A stretch of 64,000 bases of DNA from an uncultured Clostridium sp. (GCA_900555835.1 USMK01000008.1:1-64000); one strand, 5' to 3'. Shown: positions 7,073-16,387, counted from the first letter of the stretch. Translations and numbers: made by a program. The notes: a model not told the origin generated them from the sequence alone.

Positions 7073-9478
7073 CTATCTTTCCATTTTTTTACTAATTTCA
7101 GCGTAATTTTTTAGTTTTTCGTGGACTAGGTAGTTGATACTGCCGGCTGGAAATTTGCCTTCTTTGTTTTTCTTTCCGGCTGGTACTCCTGTTAGAATTT
7201 CGATTCCTTCGTCTATTGTGCTTATTGCATAGATGTGGAAGTTACCGTTTTTTACATCTTCTATTACTTCGTCAGATAAGTGTAGGTTTCTTACATTTTG
7301 GATTGGCATTATTACACCTTGTTTTTTGTTAAATCCACGCATTTTGCAGATTTGGTAGAAACCTTGAATTTTCTCGTTGATTCCACCAATTGGTTGAATT
7401 TCTCCTTTTTGGTTTACAGAACCTGTTACTGCAATTGATTGGCTTATTGGAATTCCTGATAAGCTAGAAAGTAGGGCATATAGCTCTGTGCTAGAAGCAC
7501 TATCTCCGTCAACTCCACCATATAATTGCTCAAAACAGATGCTGGCATTTAAAGAAAGTGGAAATTCTTGTGCAAATGTTTGACCTATATATCCTTCTAA
7601 TATGAGAACACCTTTTGAATGAGAAGAACCAGATTGTGATATTTCACGTTGAATATCTATAAGTCCAGATTTTCCAAGATAGGTGTTAACTGTTATTTTT
7701 GAAGGTTTTCCAAAAGAGTAATCTCCAATTGTCATAACGGTTAGTCCATTTATTTGTCCGACTTCACAGCCATCTGTTGATATAAGTAGAGTATTTTCCT
7801 TTATCATTTCTGAATATTTAGAATCATATTTTTTGATTCTTTCAATACGTTCGTCTAATGCCTTTTGTATGAATTCTTTTGTTACAATTTTCTTTTTTGC
7901 AAGTTTTGCCCAAGTAGAGGCTTCTGCAACTATTTGGCTCATTTCATTAAATTTTGTAGAAATTTTATTTTTATCGTCAGCTAGGCTTGAAGAAAATTCA
8001 ACAATTTTTGCCATTGCTTCATTATCTAATTCCAAGATTTCTTCACGTTTGCAGTAGCCACTTATAAATTCTGCAAGCATCATAATATTTTCGTCTGTTT
8101 TAGGTGCATCTTCTTCAAATTCTACTTTGATTTTGAACAATTTTCTAAAATCTTCGTCAAGAGAAAGTAGGGAATAGTAGATATTAGCATCTCCTATTAA
8201 AATTACTTTTACATCTAATGGAATAGATTCTGGTTTTAATGAAACTAATACCATAGAAGTACGTTGGTCAACAGTATTTTCAATGTTTAATTGTTTTACA
8301 TTAAGTGCTTTTTTCAAACTTTCATAACAAGCAGGATTTGAAATTAAATCTTTTGCTTGGAATATTATATAACCACCATTTGCTTGATGTAATAAACCAG
8401 GTTTTAACATTGTGTAATCTGTTTTTAATACACCATATTGATTTTCGTATTCCAATCTACCAAAGATATTTTGATATGTGTAATTTGAGTCCATAATTAC
8501 AGGTGCGCCTTCTAAATTGCTATTATCAACAAATAAATTTACTCTATAATTAAGCCAAGGTTTGTATTGTTCAGGTTTTTGCATCATTTGAGGAGTTTGT
8601 GGTTGCTTTTGGTCAGGTTTGCCATCTCCAACAAAGCAAGAAATATGTGCTAGGATATCTTTTTTTACATTGTCTAAATACTTAGCGACTTTTTTGTTTC
8701 TCTTATAATTAGCTTTTATTGCATTTATGTGTACATTTATAGTAAGAAGTGAAACATTGGATTGCCATTCTTCAATTTTTCTGTCTGATTCTTTTTCAAT
8801 CATCTTAATTTCACTTATTGTAGCAAAAATTAGCTCTTGAACTACATTTGATTTTTCTTCAAATTGTTTTTTTATAGATTCGTCTAATTTATCAAATTCT
8901 TCTTCTTGAAGAGTTTTACCATTAAGAACAGGCATCATATAAATTCCATTTTGAGCGGATTTTACTTGAAAACCGTGTTGAAGAGTTTTTTCATTTAATT
9001 TTTCTAAAAGAGAAGCTCTTTTTTCTTCATATTCTTGTTTTATTAATTTTTTCTCTTTTTCAAAATCTTCATTATCAAAAGTTCTTTTTATGTCTAATTT
9101 AATATCCTTTACAAAATCAGCCATATCTTTTTGGAATTTTTTACCTTGACCAGCAGGAAATGATACCGCTATTGGTTCATTTGGATTATCGAAATTATAA
9201 ATATAACACCAGTCATTTGGTATTTTTTTCTTTTTAGAGATTTTTCTAAGATAATTTCTTGTATATATAGTCTTACCAACACCTGATGGGCCTTCAACAA
9301 AAAGATTGTATCCTTTTGCATCAACTTGAACACCAAATTGTAGTGCCTTTATACCTCTTTCTTGACCATATACTACTTCATGTGTACCTGTTAATTCTTC
9401 TGTTGTTTTAAATTTAAACATATTTGGATTACAAACTTCTTTTAAAAGAGTGTAATCAAGTTCATTAGTTTTTTTCAC
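7073..9478 (-). CDS. Lon-family ATP-dependent protease (Lon-related, LonC/YcbZ-like)
   Basis: An 801-residue AAA+ serine protease. An N-terminal ATPase part has Walker A GPSGVGKT near residue 65. A long coiled-coil insertion (about 130-280) replaces the usual Lon N-domain. The C-terminal S16 protease domain has the catalytic Ser in GVDGDSAS and the catalytic Lys in INEKIQG, with the intervening GSVNQKGEIQPIGG. This arrangement, lacking the LON substrate domain, marks the Lon-related group found beside classical Lon in Firmicutes; substrates are unknown. The start is GTG at 9478 with AAGGAGG upstream on the minus strand. It follows rimI by 15 bases and is probably read from the tsaE-tsaB-rimI promoter as well. 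Confidence 0.9.
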   Translation of the reverse strand: MKKTNELDYTLLKEVCNPNMFKFKTTEELTGTHEVVYGQERGIKALQFGVQVDAKGYNLFVEGPSGVGKTIYTRNYLRKISKKKKIPNDWCYIYNFDNPNEPIAVSFPAGQGKKFQKDMADFVKDIKLDIKRTFDNEDFEKEKKLIKQEYEEKRASLLEKLNEKTLQHGFQVKSAQNGIYMMPVLNGKTLQEEEFDKLDESIKKQFEEKSNVVQELIFATISEIKMIEKESDRKIEEWQSNVSLLTINVHINAIKANYKRNKKVAKYLDNVKKDILAHISCFVGDGKPDQKQPQTPQMMQKPEQYKPWLNYRVNLFVDNSNLEGAPVIMDSNYTYQNIFGRLEYENQYGVLKTDYTMLKPGLLHQANGGYIIFQAKDLISNPACYESLKKALNVKQLNIENTVDQRTSMVLVSLKPESIPLDVKVILIGDANIYYSLLSLDEDFRKLFKIKVEFEEDAPKTDENIMMLAEFISGYCKREEILELDNEAMAKIVEFSSSLADDKNKISTKFNEMSQIVAEASTWAKLAKKKIVTKEFIQKALDERIERIKKYDSKYSEMIKENTLLISTDGCEVGQINGLTVMTIGDYSFGKPSKITVNTYLGKSGLIDIQREISQSGSSHSKGVLILEGYIGQTFAQEFPLSLNASICFEQLYGGVDGDSASSTELYALLSSLSGIPISQSIAVTGSVNQKGEIQPIGGINEKIQGFYQICKMRGFNKKQGVIMPIQNVRNLHLSDEVIEDVKNGNFHIYAISTIDEGIEILTGVPAGKKNKEGKFPAGSINYLVHEKLKNYAEISKKMER

Positions 9479-9493
9479 TTTGAAAATTCCTCC

Positions 9494-9946
9494 TTAATTT
9501 ATTTTATCTATGTAAAGAGTCATAATAATAGCATTATTATTTGCCCCATAATAGTTTTTTCTTTCTCCAATTATTTTAAAATTGAAATGTTTGTACAAAT
9601 TTATAGCAGGCAAATTATCTTGCCTGACTTCCAGTGTTAATTCATTTATATTTTGTTCTTTTGTATAATTTATTATATGATTTAGCAAAATTTTACCTAT
9701 TCCTTGACTTCTAAATTGTTTTGAAACAACAATATCGTTAAGATGCATAATATCAACAACTTTCCAAATGCCTGCAAATGCTACAATAGAAGAATTGCTT
9801 TTTGCAATAAATAATGTTGAATTTTCATTTAGAAGTTCAGATTTAATAATATTGTAATTCCAAAAATCGTCAAAATCAGTTTCAAGAATAGGGGCTATTT
9901 CTTCTAAATCGTTTAATGACATTTTTCTAATTTCTAGATTATCCAT
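9494..9946 (-). CDS. rimI: Ribosomal protein alanine N-acetyltransferase RimI
   Basis: A GNAT acetyltransferase of 150 residues; acetylates the N-terminal alanine of S18 in known cases. The acetyl-CoA loop is RSQGIGKILL, preceded by LNDIVVSKQFR, and the C-terminal half has LEVRQDNLPAINLYKHFNF, which is diagnostic for RimI. ATG 9946 is preferred over the upstream TTG 9952, with AAAGGG 9 bases before it. It overlaps the end of tsaB, the usual order in Firmicutes. Confidence 0.92.
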   Translation of the reverse strand: MDNLEIRKMSLNDLEEIAPILETDFDDFWNYNIIKSELLNENSTLFIAKSNSSIVAFAGIWKVVDIMHLNDIVVSKQFRSQGIGKILLNHIINYTKEQNINELTLEVRQDNLPAINLYKHFNFKIIGERKNYYGANNNAIIMTLYIDKIN

Positions 9947-10611
9947 TTTCAAGAGCCCTTTCAGCTTGTGATTTCCTTAAATATAAAGGAACAAGTTCGT
10001 CAGGTGATTTAAATTCACCATTTGTAGCTTTAAAATAAGCGCATTTGCCTAAATTGGCAGAGGATATTAAATTCTTATCTGTAAATACTGCAAGTGTTCC
10101 AAACTTTGCTTTTATTTTATCAGAATGAAGAATTGCTCCATTTCCTACAAATGTAATATTATCAGAAGGTAGGGATGATAGAACATTTTCTATATTATCT
10201 GCCATAAAATCTTTTACTAATTTGTGCTTATAATCAAATAAGCCTGCATATACATTATCATTTCTAGCATCAATTAAACTACAAGTATAATTATTAGGAA
10301 TAGCATTGTAGCTTAAAGCCTCTAATGATGTTACTGGAATGATTTTTAAATTTTTAACTTCTGCTAATGCTTTAACAGAGGCAAGACCAATTCTAATTCC
10401 AGTAAAAGAACCGTGGACCAATATCACATGCAATATAATCAATGTCACCAAGAAATGTGTTTGTTTCTTTTAACAATTGGTCAATAATAGGCATTAAATT
10501 TTCTGAATGAGTTTTTGCATTATCTAGGCTTAATTCTCTTATAATATTATCATTATCTAAAAGACATACTGAACATATGCTACTAGAGGTTGTAATACTA
10601 AGAATTTTCAA
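9939..10611 (-). CDS. tsaB: tRNA t6A synthesis protein TsaB, read through a +1 shift at CGG 10413
   Basis: A partner of TsaD in threonylcarbamoyl-adenosine formation at A37 of ANN-decoding tRNAs, essential in nearly all bacteria tested. From TTG 10611 (after AAGGAGG) 66 codons run to DYIACDIGP, then CGG (minus-strand codon at 10413-10411) and a stop six codons later. Reading GGT one base on gives DIGP-GSFTGIRIGLAS, the universal TsaB motif GPGSFTGLRIG, and an open frame to 9939: 223 residues, normal length. It overlaps tsaE by 14 bases and rimI by 8. Loss of this gene would be hard to survive, so the frame break is probably crossed efficiently. The insert is exactly one C before GGT. Confidence 0.88.
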
Positions 10612-11071
10612 GATTTACAACCTCCTTAATAATAGGTAATAATCTATCTCCAAAAACTTCAATATTTAATATACGATTATTTTCACATTCAGGATCTCTT
10701 TCAAAACTAACTTTTATATAATCAGTTGGCAATATTTCTTCTATAATTTCGCCCCATTCAATAATACAAATACCATTATTTAAATATTCTTCCCCGCCAA
10801 TAGCATAAAATTCATCAACATCTTGTAATCTATATACATCAAAGTGGTAAATATTAGTATTGCCAGAGTGATGTTCATTAACAATAGTAAATGTAGGGCT
10901 AGAAATATCGTTAGCTAATCCAAAATTTTTAAGAACACCTTGTGTAAATCTTGTTTTGCCAGAACCTAAATTTCCAGACAAAATAATTAAATCGCCATTT
11001 TTTAGTTTACTAGCAATTTTGCAAGCAAAATCAATAGTTTCATCTTCTGAATGAGAAATAAATTTAAACAT
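10598..11071 (-). CDS. tsaE: tRNA t6A synthesis ATPase TsaE
   Basis: A 157-residue P-loop ATPase that drives turnover of the TsaB-TsaD complex. Walker A is GNLGSGKT; SSPTFTIVNEH (switch-like) and IIEWGE follow, as in the family. The start at ATG 11071 has a GGTGGA site; the ATG at 11083 is less well placed. First gene of the tsaE-tsaB-rimI-lon-like run on the minus strand. tsaD is not in the window. Confidence 0.95.
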   Translation of the reverse strand: MFKFISHSEDETIDFACKIASKLKNGDLIILSGNLGSGKTRFTQGVLKNFGLANDISSPTFTIVNEHHSGNTNIYHFDVYRLQDVDEFYAIGGEEYLNNGICIIEWGEIIEEILPTDYIKVSFERDPECENNRILNIEVFGDRLLPIIKEVVNLENS

Positions 11072-11169
11072 AATTCCACCCATTTCTACAAAAAATAATT
11101 ATATAAGCTAATTTTATCTTAGTATAAGCAATTTGTAAATAAAAAACACGAAAAAAGTTGAAAAAATTA

Positions 11170-11204
11170 AATAAAAGAGCCATGGAAACATAGCTCTTTA
11201 TTTC
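11170..11204. terminator. Hairpin, bidirectional terminator-like
   Basis: AATAAAGAGCTATG-type stem with a GAAA loop in the gap between tsaE and the phosphoesterase gene. Almost the same hairpin (AGGGCTATGGAAACATAGCT core) recurs at 16014-16057. Its position upstream of tsaE and before the next promoter does not fit a simple 3' end, so it may be a relic of a lost gene. Confidence 0.5.
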
Positions 11205-11324
11205 GCAAAAATCCTTTTTTGATAAATCACGGGAATTTTCATTTTGAATTTTTCCTTTCTAAATGATTTATTAAGACATTATCATAAATGAATCATAGCA
11301 AAACGGCTATTTGTAAATCTTTTT

Positions 11325-11353
11325 TTGACTTTTGATGTAAATTATAGTATAAT
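11325..11353 (+). promoter_or_regulatory. Sigma-A promoter of the phosphoesterase gene
   Basis: TTGACT (11325-11330), 17-bp spacer, TATAAT (11348-11353), 43 bases before the start codon. The rest of the 11072-11324 gap holds only the hairpin at 11170 and AT-rich sequence. Confidence 0.8.
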
Positions 11354-11395
11354 ATCATTAGTTTAAGTATATCAAAAAAAGGAGAAATAATATTA

Positions 11396-12808
11396 ATGCC
11401 ATATATAAAAGAAGATGAAATAATAAAAAACAACATACAAATATCTAAATCACCTATAAAATTAGATAACTACGATATGTATAATATAACATTTCATATG
11501 AAAAATGGAACTACAAGAATCATAAAAACTTTTTGCGAAAAAGGTACTTTCCCAGATTTTCAAAGTCAAGATTTAAAAAAAGTGCAACAACAGTATGGTC
11601 AGAATGTAATAGCTGAATTTTTTGTAAAAAGATTGCTTGGTCCAAATGGATTAATGCAAAAAGAAAGGCGAGATGATTATATTTATTTAGGAAAATTATC
11701 AACAAATGGATATAAGTTTTCACGTTATGAGAGACAATTAAATGGAAAAAATGGACAAGAGAACTTTGAAGAGGGGTTATTTGGTTTAAAATTACAAGTT
11801 GAAGCAAAAGAAAATCAAATTCAGAATAATCAAAGTTTGTATAAAAAACCTGTTAAAGGAAAAACATATGTAATTGCAGATATTCATGGAATGTATGGTT
11901 CATATATTGACATTATTAAAAAAATGACAACGTATGACCATCTAATTATTTTAGGAGACGTTATCGATAGAGGAACTGGTGGAATTCAAATAATTCAAGA
12001 TATTATGCAAAGGAAACAAAACAAACAAAATAATCCAGAAATCACTTTTATGTTAGGAAATCATGAAATGCAATTTTTGGAAACTGTTGCGACTATGATA
12101 AGAAGAGGGTTGCACAAGGAAGATTTAATCGCTATTATGAATAGAAGAGCTGCTAGAGCACAATATGGATATTATAGTTTGCATAGTGACCCTAAGTCTA
12201 AAAAAAGTCAAGAAGAATGGAAGAAAAAACTTGATTTGTATGACGTTGATTATCAAAGATTAATTAATGAAAAAGGGTTAACTGAATGGGAATTAGATAT
12301 TATGGGAATTTGGCTAAATTCAAACAAAGGAAATACAACTATCTTTGATTTTCTACAAGGTGGACGTGTCAATGGGGCAAAAGAACAACAGGCTATATAC
12401 TCATTTTTATGTGATTCATATGTTGCATTACCTAAAAATATTAATGGAAAAGATTATTTATTTGTACATGCTATGCCACCAAAAGAACCACAAATGATTA
12501 GTCAAATGAAACAATCTAAAAAAGGATATAAGTTTAAAGAATTAACAAGAGAGCAATATAAATTTATGTTGGAAGAAAGAGACAAAAGCATGTATGAACA
12601 AGCGAAAGCATATGGTTTTACAACAGTATGTGGACATACTCCTGAATTTGGAGAAATTTTAATAGATGATAATAAGGGATTTGTGAGGATAGATGCAGGT
12701 AGTGGGCACAAACAAAAAAAATCAAAATTAGCATTATATTGTGTTGATGATGGTAAAGTTGAATATTTTGATGAAAAAGAAACAACTCAGGAACAACAAG
12801 TATTATAA
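11396..12808 (+). CDS. Calcineurin-like metallophosphoesterase (PPP-type protein phosphatase fold)
   Basis: A 470-residue protein with the two-metal phosphatase signature: VIADIHGMYG near residue 160, ILGDVIDRG near 185, GNHEM near 220, and late histidine motifs (FVHAMPP and CGHTPEFG). These are the PPP-family motifs GDxHG, GDxVDRG and GNHE (the first has ADIHG in place of GDIHG). The first 150 residues form an extra N-terminal domain I do not recognise. Start ATG 11396 with AAAGGAG upstream and its own promoter. It is monocistronic and lies at the edge of a patch of gene fragments. The substrate may be a phosphoprotein or a dinucleotide. Confidence 0.8.
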   Translation: MPYIKEDEIIKNNIQISKSPIKLDNYDMYNITFHMKNGTTRIIKTFCEKGTFPDFQSQDLKKVQQQYGQNVIAEFFVKRLLGPNGLMQKERRDDYIYLGKLSTNGYKFSRYERQLNGKNGQENFEEGLFGLKLQVEAKENQIQNNQSLYKKPVKGKTYVIADIHGMYGSYIDIIKKMTTYDHLIILGDVIDRGTGGIQIIQDIMQRKQNKQNNPEITFMLGNHEMQFLETVATMIRRGLHKEDLIAIMNRRAARAQYGYYSLHSDPKSKKSQEEWKKKLDLYDVDYQRLINEKGLTEWELDIMGIWLNSNKGNTTIFDFLQGGRVNGAKEQQAIYSFLCDSYVALPKNINGKDYLFVHAMPPKEPQMISQMKQSKKGYKFKELTREQYKFMLEERDKSMYEQAKAYGFTTVCGHTPEFGEILIDDNKGFVRIDAGSGHKQKKSKLALYCVDDGKVEYFDEKETTQEQQVL

Positions 12809-12846
12809 AAAAGAGACTATCGTTCTATAACAGAGAATTATCTTGT

Positions 12847-12918
12847 TTGGTAGCATTTGAATTAAAATTAGGAGAATTTAAAGCAGAATATTTAGGGAAA
12901 ATATGTCTAAAACTATGA
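12847..12918 (+). pseudogene. Fragment of a DUF1016 (YhcG-type) PD-(D/E)XK nuclease gene
   Basis: The frame reads LVAFELKLGEFKAEYLGK and stops at 12918. This matches the nuclease core of DUF1016 proteins (VAFELKxGxFxPEYxGK). No start or remainder is present, so it is a decayed remnant. Confidence 0.6.
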
Positions 12919-13027
12919 TTTCTGAATATAAGCTAAAATTAATTGATAAAAAATTAACAGTAATGTTATGAGTAAAGCGTAAACAGCGAGAAAGTAGGGT
13001 TAAAAGGCAATTCAGCTCCGATTCGTA

Positions 13028-13108
13028 GAATTTAACATAAAAGACCCCAATATCATAGGACTAATTAAGAAATATCTAAAAGCAGAAATAATGGATAAAG
13101 GGAAATAA
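13028..13108 (+). pseudogene. Fragment resembling a group II intron reverse transcriptase
   Basis: The frame reads EFNIKDPNIIGLIKKYLKAE then IMDKGK and a stop. This resembles the segment of group II intron maturases around ...LIRKYLKAGVM..G. It is only 26 residues, with no catalytic YADD motif. Confidence 0.45.
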
Positions 13109-13177
13109 ATATAAAGACTAAAACTAAATAATTATTGTAAGGCTGGTATTAAATATCAGTCTTATTTAATAAAAATA

Positions 13178-13381
13178 ATGTATACAACAAATGCGATAGA
13201 GAGCTTAAACAGTACTTATAAACGAATAAATCGAAACAGAAATGTATTTCCAACAGACATGTCTTTATTAAAAGTGTTATATCTATCAACATTAAAAGCA
13301 GAGAAAAAATGGTTAAGAATGGTTGATAAATGGGATTTATGCTTATCTCAATTTAGAATTATGTATGAAGGCAGAATATAA
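13178..13381 (+). pseudogene. C-terminal remnant of an IS256-family transposase
   Basis: 67 residues beginning YTTNAIESLNSTYKRINR, the hallmark end of mutator-type/IS256 transposases (TTNAIESLN), followed by KVLYLSTLKAEKKW. The catalytic domain is absent, so the copy is dead. Upstream lie the two other fragments (12847, 13028). Confidence 0.8.
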
Positions 13382-13397
13382 AATAAAGCCTAAAAAT

Positions 13398-13434
13398 AAT
13401 AGGATTAAGAATGATTTTTCTTAATCCTATTAAA
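13398..13434. terminator. Bidirectional terminator
   Basis: A 14-bp stem AATAGGATTAAGAA / TTCTTAATCCTATT with a short loop, placed between the IS256 remnant and the convergent NERD gene. Confidence 0.75.
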
Positions 13435-13467
13435 CTTACACAACTTTTATTTTTCTATTACGACTTA

Positions 13468-14472
13468 CTATTTTGTGGAATAGTTTAATAATTTAATTAT
13501 TTCATCACCATGTGTTTTAATTTTTATTGGTGATAGAATTTTAGAGTTTTTTAGTTCATCAAGAGTAGATGGCTTTAAAGTTATTAATCGTTCTAATTCT
13601 TCATTAGTAAATACATAATAAGCAGGAATTTTCATTTCAGATGAACGATTTTTTCTAAACTCTATAAGTTTATTTTTTAAATCTATTTCATTACTTTCAT
13701 TTTTGTTATTAAAATATAAATATTCTTCCGCATATTTTAAATATTGTTCTTCATAATTTTTATCAATTATTTTATTGTAATTATTCATTAATGTATTTGC
13801 ATATTCTTCCATATCTTTTTTACTCCACAAATAATCTTTATTTGTTCTTGCAATATCACTTTGTAAATATTTAATAAGATTATCTGATCTAATTATCTTA
13901 TTTTTTAATTCCTTTGGAGCATATTTTATGTTTAAAATATTTTTTGAGTTAGCCATAACAACTAGTGGAACATACCAATTATCCATATTATTATATCTTA
14001 TTTTATTTAGTAGTCCTTTATTTCTTGAACTCCAAATTTTTTTATAAACTTCAATATGTCTTTCTGCTTGTCTTAAAGGAGAGTATATTCCTTCTTTTAT
14101 TTTATGACCATTAAAATTCCATTCTCTACTAAATTCACCATTATTATTTACTGTAATATTGCCAGTTAAATTTTTACATTCTATAAAATATACTTTTGCT
14201 GATGTTATCACAACATAATCAATTTGTGCTTTTAAATCTTCAAATTCTAAATTAACATCATGAAGAACATACATTCCTAAATTAGCATTTTTTAGTTCAA
14301 ATTCAATTTCATGTTCACCTCTTAAACCTAATTCACATAAAGTTAATTGTTTTTTCAATCTTTGATTATTAGGATATTTTTCAATAACTTTCTTTAATGC
14401 GGAAATTTGGTTTTCTAATTCACTATTATTTTTGTAAAAAATTGTTTCAGTAAACTTATTAAATAACAACAT
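13468..14472 (-). CDS. NERD nuclease-related domain protein with C-terminal HRDC domain
   Basis: 334 residues. An N-terminal coiled segment precedes a NERD domain (GLRGEHEIEFEL, then QIDYVVIT and VYFIECKNLTG: the D...ECK pattern of PD-(D/E)XK nucleases). The last ~60 residues (IPAYYVFTNEELERLITLKP) are an HRDC domain, found in RecQ helicases and RNase D. Combined NERD-HRDC proteins are thought to act on DNA but their role is not established. No ribosome site is obvious before ATG 14472. It lies next to an IS and decayed genes, in an accessory patch. Confidence 0.8.
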   Translation of the reverse strand: MLLFNKFTETIFYKNNSELENQISALKKVIEKYPNNQRLKKQLTLCELGLRGEHEIEFELKNANLGMYVLHDVNLEFEDLKAQIDYVVITSAKVYFIECKNLTGNITVNNNGEFSREWNFNGHKIKEGIYSPLRQAERHIEVYKKIWSSRNKGLLNKIRYNNMDNWYVPLVVMANSKNILNIKYAPKELKNKIIRSDNLIKYLQSDIARTNKDYLWSKKDMEEYANTLMNNYNKIIDKNYEEQYLKYAEEYLYFNNKNESNEIDLKNKLIEFRKNRSSEMKIPAYYVFTNEELERLITLKPSTLDELKNSKILSPIKIKTHGDEIIKLLNYSTK

Positions 14473-14580
14473 TTAATTCACATCCTTAAATATTTATCTA
14501 AATCAATTATATCATTTTCTTTTAATAATTCCTACAAATTCATAAAAATGTTTAAAATTAATATAGGTTTAAAATAGATA

Positions 14581-15676
14581 TGTCACAAATACATTGAAAA
14601 TAAAATATTGAAAAGAGAGCACAAAAATGATATTGTTTAAATGACCAAAAATAAACATATCGGAGGTGCTCTCTTATGGGTAATAATATCACAGATAGAT
14701 TAAAATATAAAGAGTCAATAGTAAAATTTTCAAGAAAATATGGAGTGGCAAAAGCAGCATATAAATTTGGAGAATGTAAAAGAACAATATATAGATGGAG
14801 AAATAGATATGATGGAACATTAGAAAGATTAAAAGATAAATCAAGACGTCCACATTCACATCCAAATCAACATACAGAGGAAGAAATAAAATTAATAAAA
14901 AATTATAAAAGAAACAATAAAGGTACGGGATTAGTAGTATTATGGATAAAATTACGTCAAGCAGGATATACAAGAACAATACAAGGATTGTATCATGCAA
15001 TGCAAAGATTAGGAATATACAAAAAAACACCAAGCAAAAATAAAGAAAGTGAACCGAATGAATGGGTATCAGGAGAATATCCAGGGGATAAGGTTCAAAT
15101 AGATGTTAAGTATGTTCCAAAGAAATGTATGAGCAAAGAATTACAGGAAAGAGGAGAAAAATTTTATCAATATACAGCAATAGATGAATATTCAAGATTA
15201 AGATATACATGGTTTACAAATGCACATGATACATATGCTTCAAGTGAATTCGCAAGAAGATTAGTAAAATATTTTCCGTTTAAAATAAAGACAATACAAA
15301 CAGATAATGGATTTGAATTTACAAATAGATTAAGTTGGCAAGCATTTTTGAAAGATAAAAAAACAATGTTTGAAAACACATTAGAAGAATTAGGATTAGA
15401 ATATAAAGTAATAAAGCCACATACACCAAAACAAAATGGAAGAGTAGAAAGAAGTCATAGAAAAGATCAAGAAAGATTTTACTATAAAAGAGTATTTTAT
15501 GGTTTAGAAGATTTAAGAAATCAAGGAAAAGAATGGAGAAAAGAATATAATAATTTCCCTATGAGACCACTAGGATGGTTGAGTCCCAGGGAATTCATGA
15601 AAAAATATAAAAGTCAAGAAGAATCGTTATTTGCAATATAGGTGCTCAAAGTATTTATTTTAAATAATTTGTGACA
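14581..15676 (+). mobile_element. IS481-like insertion sequence
   Basis: The ends carry imperfect inverted repeats starting TGTCACAAAT (14581) and, on the other strand, TGTCACAAAT (ending 15676); similarity continues inward (AAAATAAA). About 1.1 kb with a single transposase gene. I see no clear target duplication in the flanks. Confidence 0.75.
14676..15641 (+). CDS. IS481-family DDE transposase
   Basis: 321 residues, full length for the family. An N-terminal helix-turn-helix (KYGVAKAAYKFGECKRTIYR) and second HTH are followed by an rve integrase core. DDE residues are visible as the D in VQIDVKY, the D in IQTDNGFEF and the E in GRVERSH. The ribosome site is AGGAGGTG before ATG 14676. The gene appears intact and contains no in-frame CGG. 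Confidence 0.9.
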   Translation: MGNNITDRLKYKESIVKFSRKYGVAKAAYKFGECKRTIYRWRNRYDGTLERLKDKSRRPHSHPNQHTEEEIKLIKNYKRNNKGTGLVVLWIKLRQAGYTRTIQGLYHAMQRLGIYKKTPSKNKESEPNEWVSGEYPGDKVQIDVKYVPKKCMSKELQERGEKFYQYTAIDEYSRLRYTWFTNAHDTYASSEFARRLVKYFPFKIKTIQTDNGFEFTNRLSWQAFLKDKKTMFENTLEELGLEYKVIKPHTPKQNGRVERSHRKDQERFYYKRVFYGLEDLRNQGKEWRKEYNNFPMRPLGWLSPREFMKKYKSQEESLFAI

Positions 15677-15697
15677 AATGATTGACTAACCTACACT

Positions 15698-15880
15698 ATG
15701 ATTTACTTAAAACAAATAGAAGATATTGACAAAAATGGCAGGGTTGTAATAAAATTAGCATTAGGACAAGACAAAGAACATAATAAAAATTCAATTATTA
15801 CAATGATGAAGTTGAATAAAAGAACATGGAACCAAACTATAAAAAATCGAGGAAAAGTTATTTGGAAAAATAAAAAATAA
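15698..15880 (+). pseudogene. Orphan 60-codon fragment downstream of the IS
   Basis: An open frame beginning shortly after the right end of the IS, without a ribosome site. It includes EDIDKNGRVVIKLALGQDK and NKRTWNQTIKNRGKVIW and looks like the 3' end of a larger protein cut by the IS. I do not recognise the family. Confidence 0.35.
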
Positions 15881-15885
15881 AAAAC

Positions 15886-15914
15886 TAGACAAAAATGAAT
15901 AAAAGAGGTATAAT
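15886..15914 (+). promoter_or_regulatory. Promoter of the 15.9-kb structured RNA
   Basis: TAGACA (15886-15891), 17-bp spacer, TATAAT (15909-15914). The first transcribed bases would be near 15921, at the foot of the structured segment. Confidence 0.7.
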
Positions 15915-15920
15915 ATAAAT

Positions 15921-16057
15921 ACAATATAGAGAGTTATTTGAAGTGGACAATTGTGCCATCCACACACCCTAGTGGTCAAAAGAGATGCAGGAATTGGTAC
16001 ACCTGCCAAATAACCAGTAATAAAAGGGCTATGGAAACATAGCTCTTTTATTACTGG
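15921..16057 (+). ncRNA. Unidentified structured RNA
   Basis: An 8-bp closing stem GTTATTTG (15933-15940) / CAAATAAC (16007-16014) encloses two hairpins, GTGGA/TCCAC and GCAGG/CCTGC, with similar loop sequences (CAATTGTGCCA and AATTGGTACA). It has its own promoter, no start codon with a ribosome site, and ends in a long terminator hairpin. The shape suggests a small RNA or aptamer. No downstream gene on the same strand would be controlled. I could not match it to a known class. Confidence 0.5.
16014..16057. terminator. Long hairpin terminator
   Basis: Near-perfect 20-bp stem starting CCAGTAATAAAAG with GAAA loop and ending CTTTTATTACTGG. It can stop both the structured RNA and the convergent Fic remnant. 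Confidence 0.75.
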
Positions 16058-16081
16058 ATTACAATTCCATCAATACAATTT

Positions 16082-16387
16082 TCATAAATGAAATATTTTA
16101 TTTTTTCCATATCTAGAAACATATTCATTTACTTTGCAAATAAAATCTAGATTAAATTCAGCTTCAATATTGGAAATAACAAAATTCCAAGCATCACGCA
16201 AATTTAATATGCATTGTATTTCGTCAAGTTTTAAATTTGGAACATTTATACCTTCTAATATGACTTTGGTTTGAGGAAAAGTTACATTTAATCCCTCCAT
16301 TCTCGCATTAGAGTAAACATTATCAACTAAATTTCTTTTTGCTAAAAAAATATTTTGTTCTAATGTCATATTGTATTTATCTTTCAT
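16082..16387 (-). pseudogene. Truncated Fic/DOC-family protein (N-terminal part)
   Basis: The start at ATG 16387 has GAGGTG upstream. About 101 residues with YNMTLEQNIFLAKRNLVDNV, ARMEGLNVTFPQT and LNLRDAWNFV, which are typical of the N-terminal region of small Fic proteins. The frame ends YVSRYGKNKIFHL before the catalytic HPFxxGNGR motif, so AMP-transfer activity is lost. No in-frame CGG explains the truncation. Confidence 0.65.

Noticed and set aside
13028..13108. Reverse transcriptase of the diversity-generating element suggested at 979
   Set aside because: Only 26 residues, resembling a group II intron maturase; no catalytic YxDD, and it is a dead fragment.
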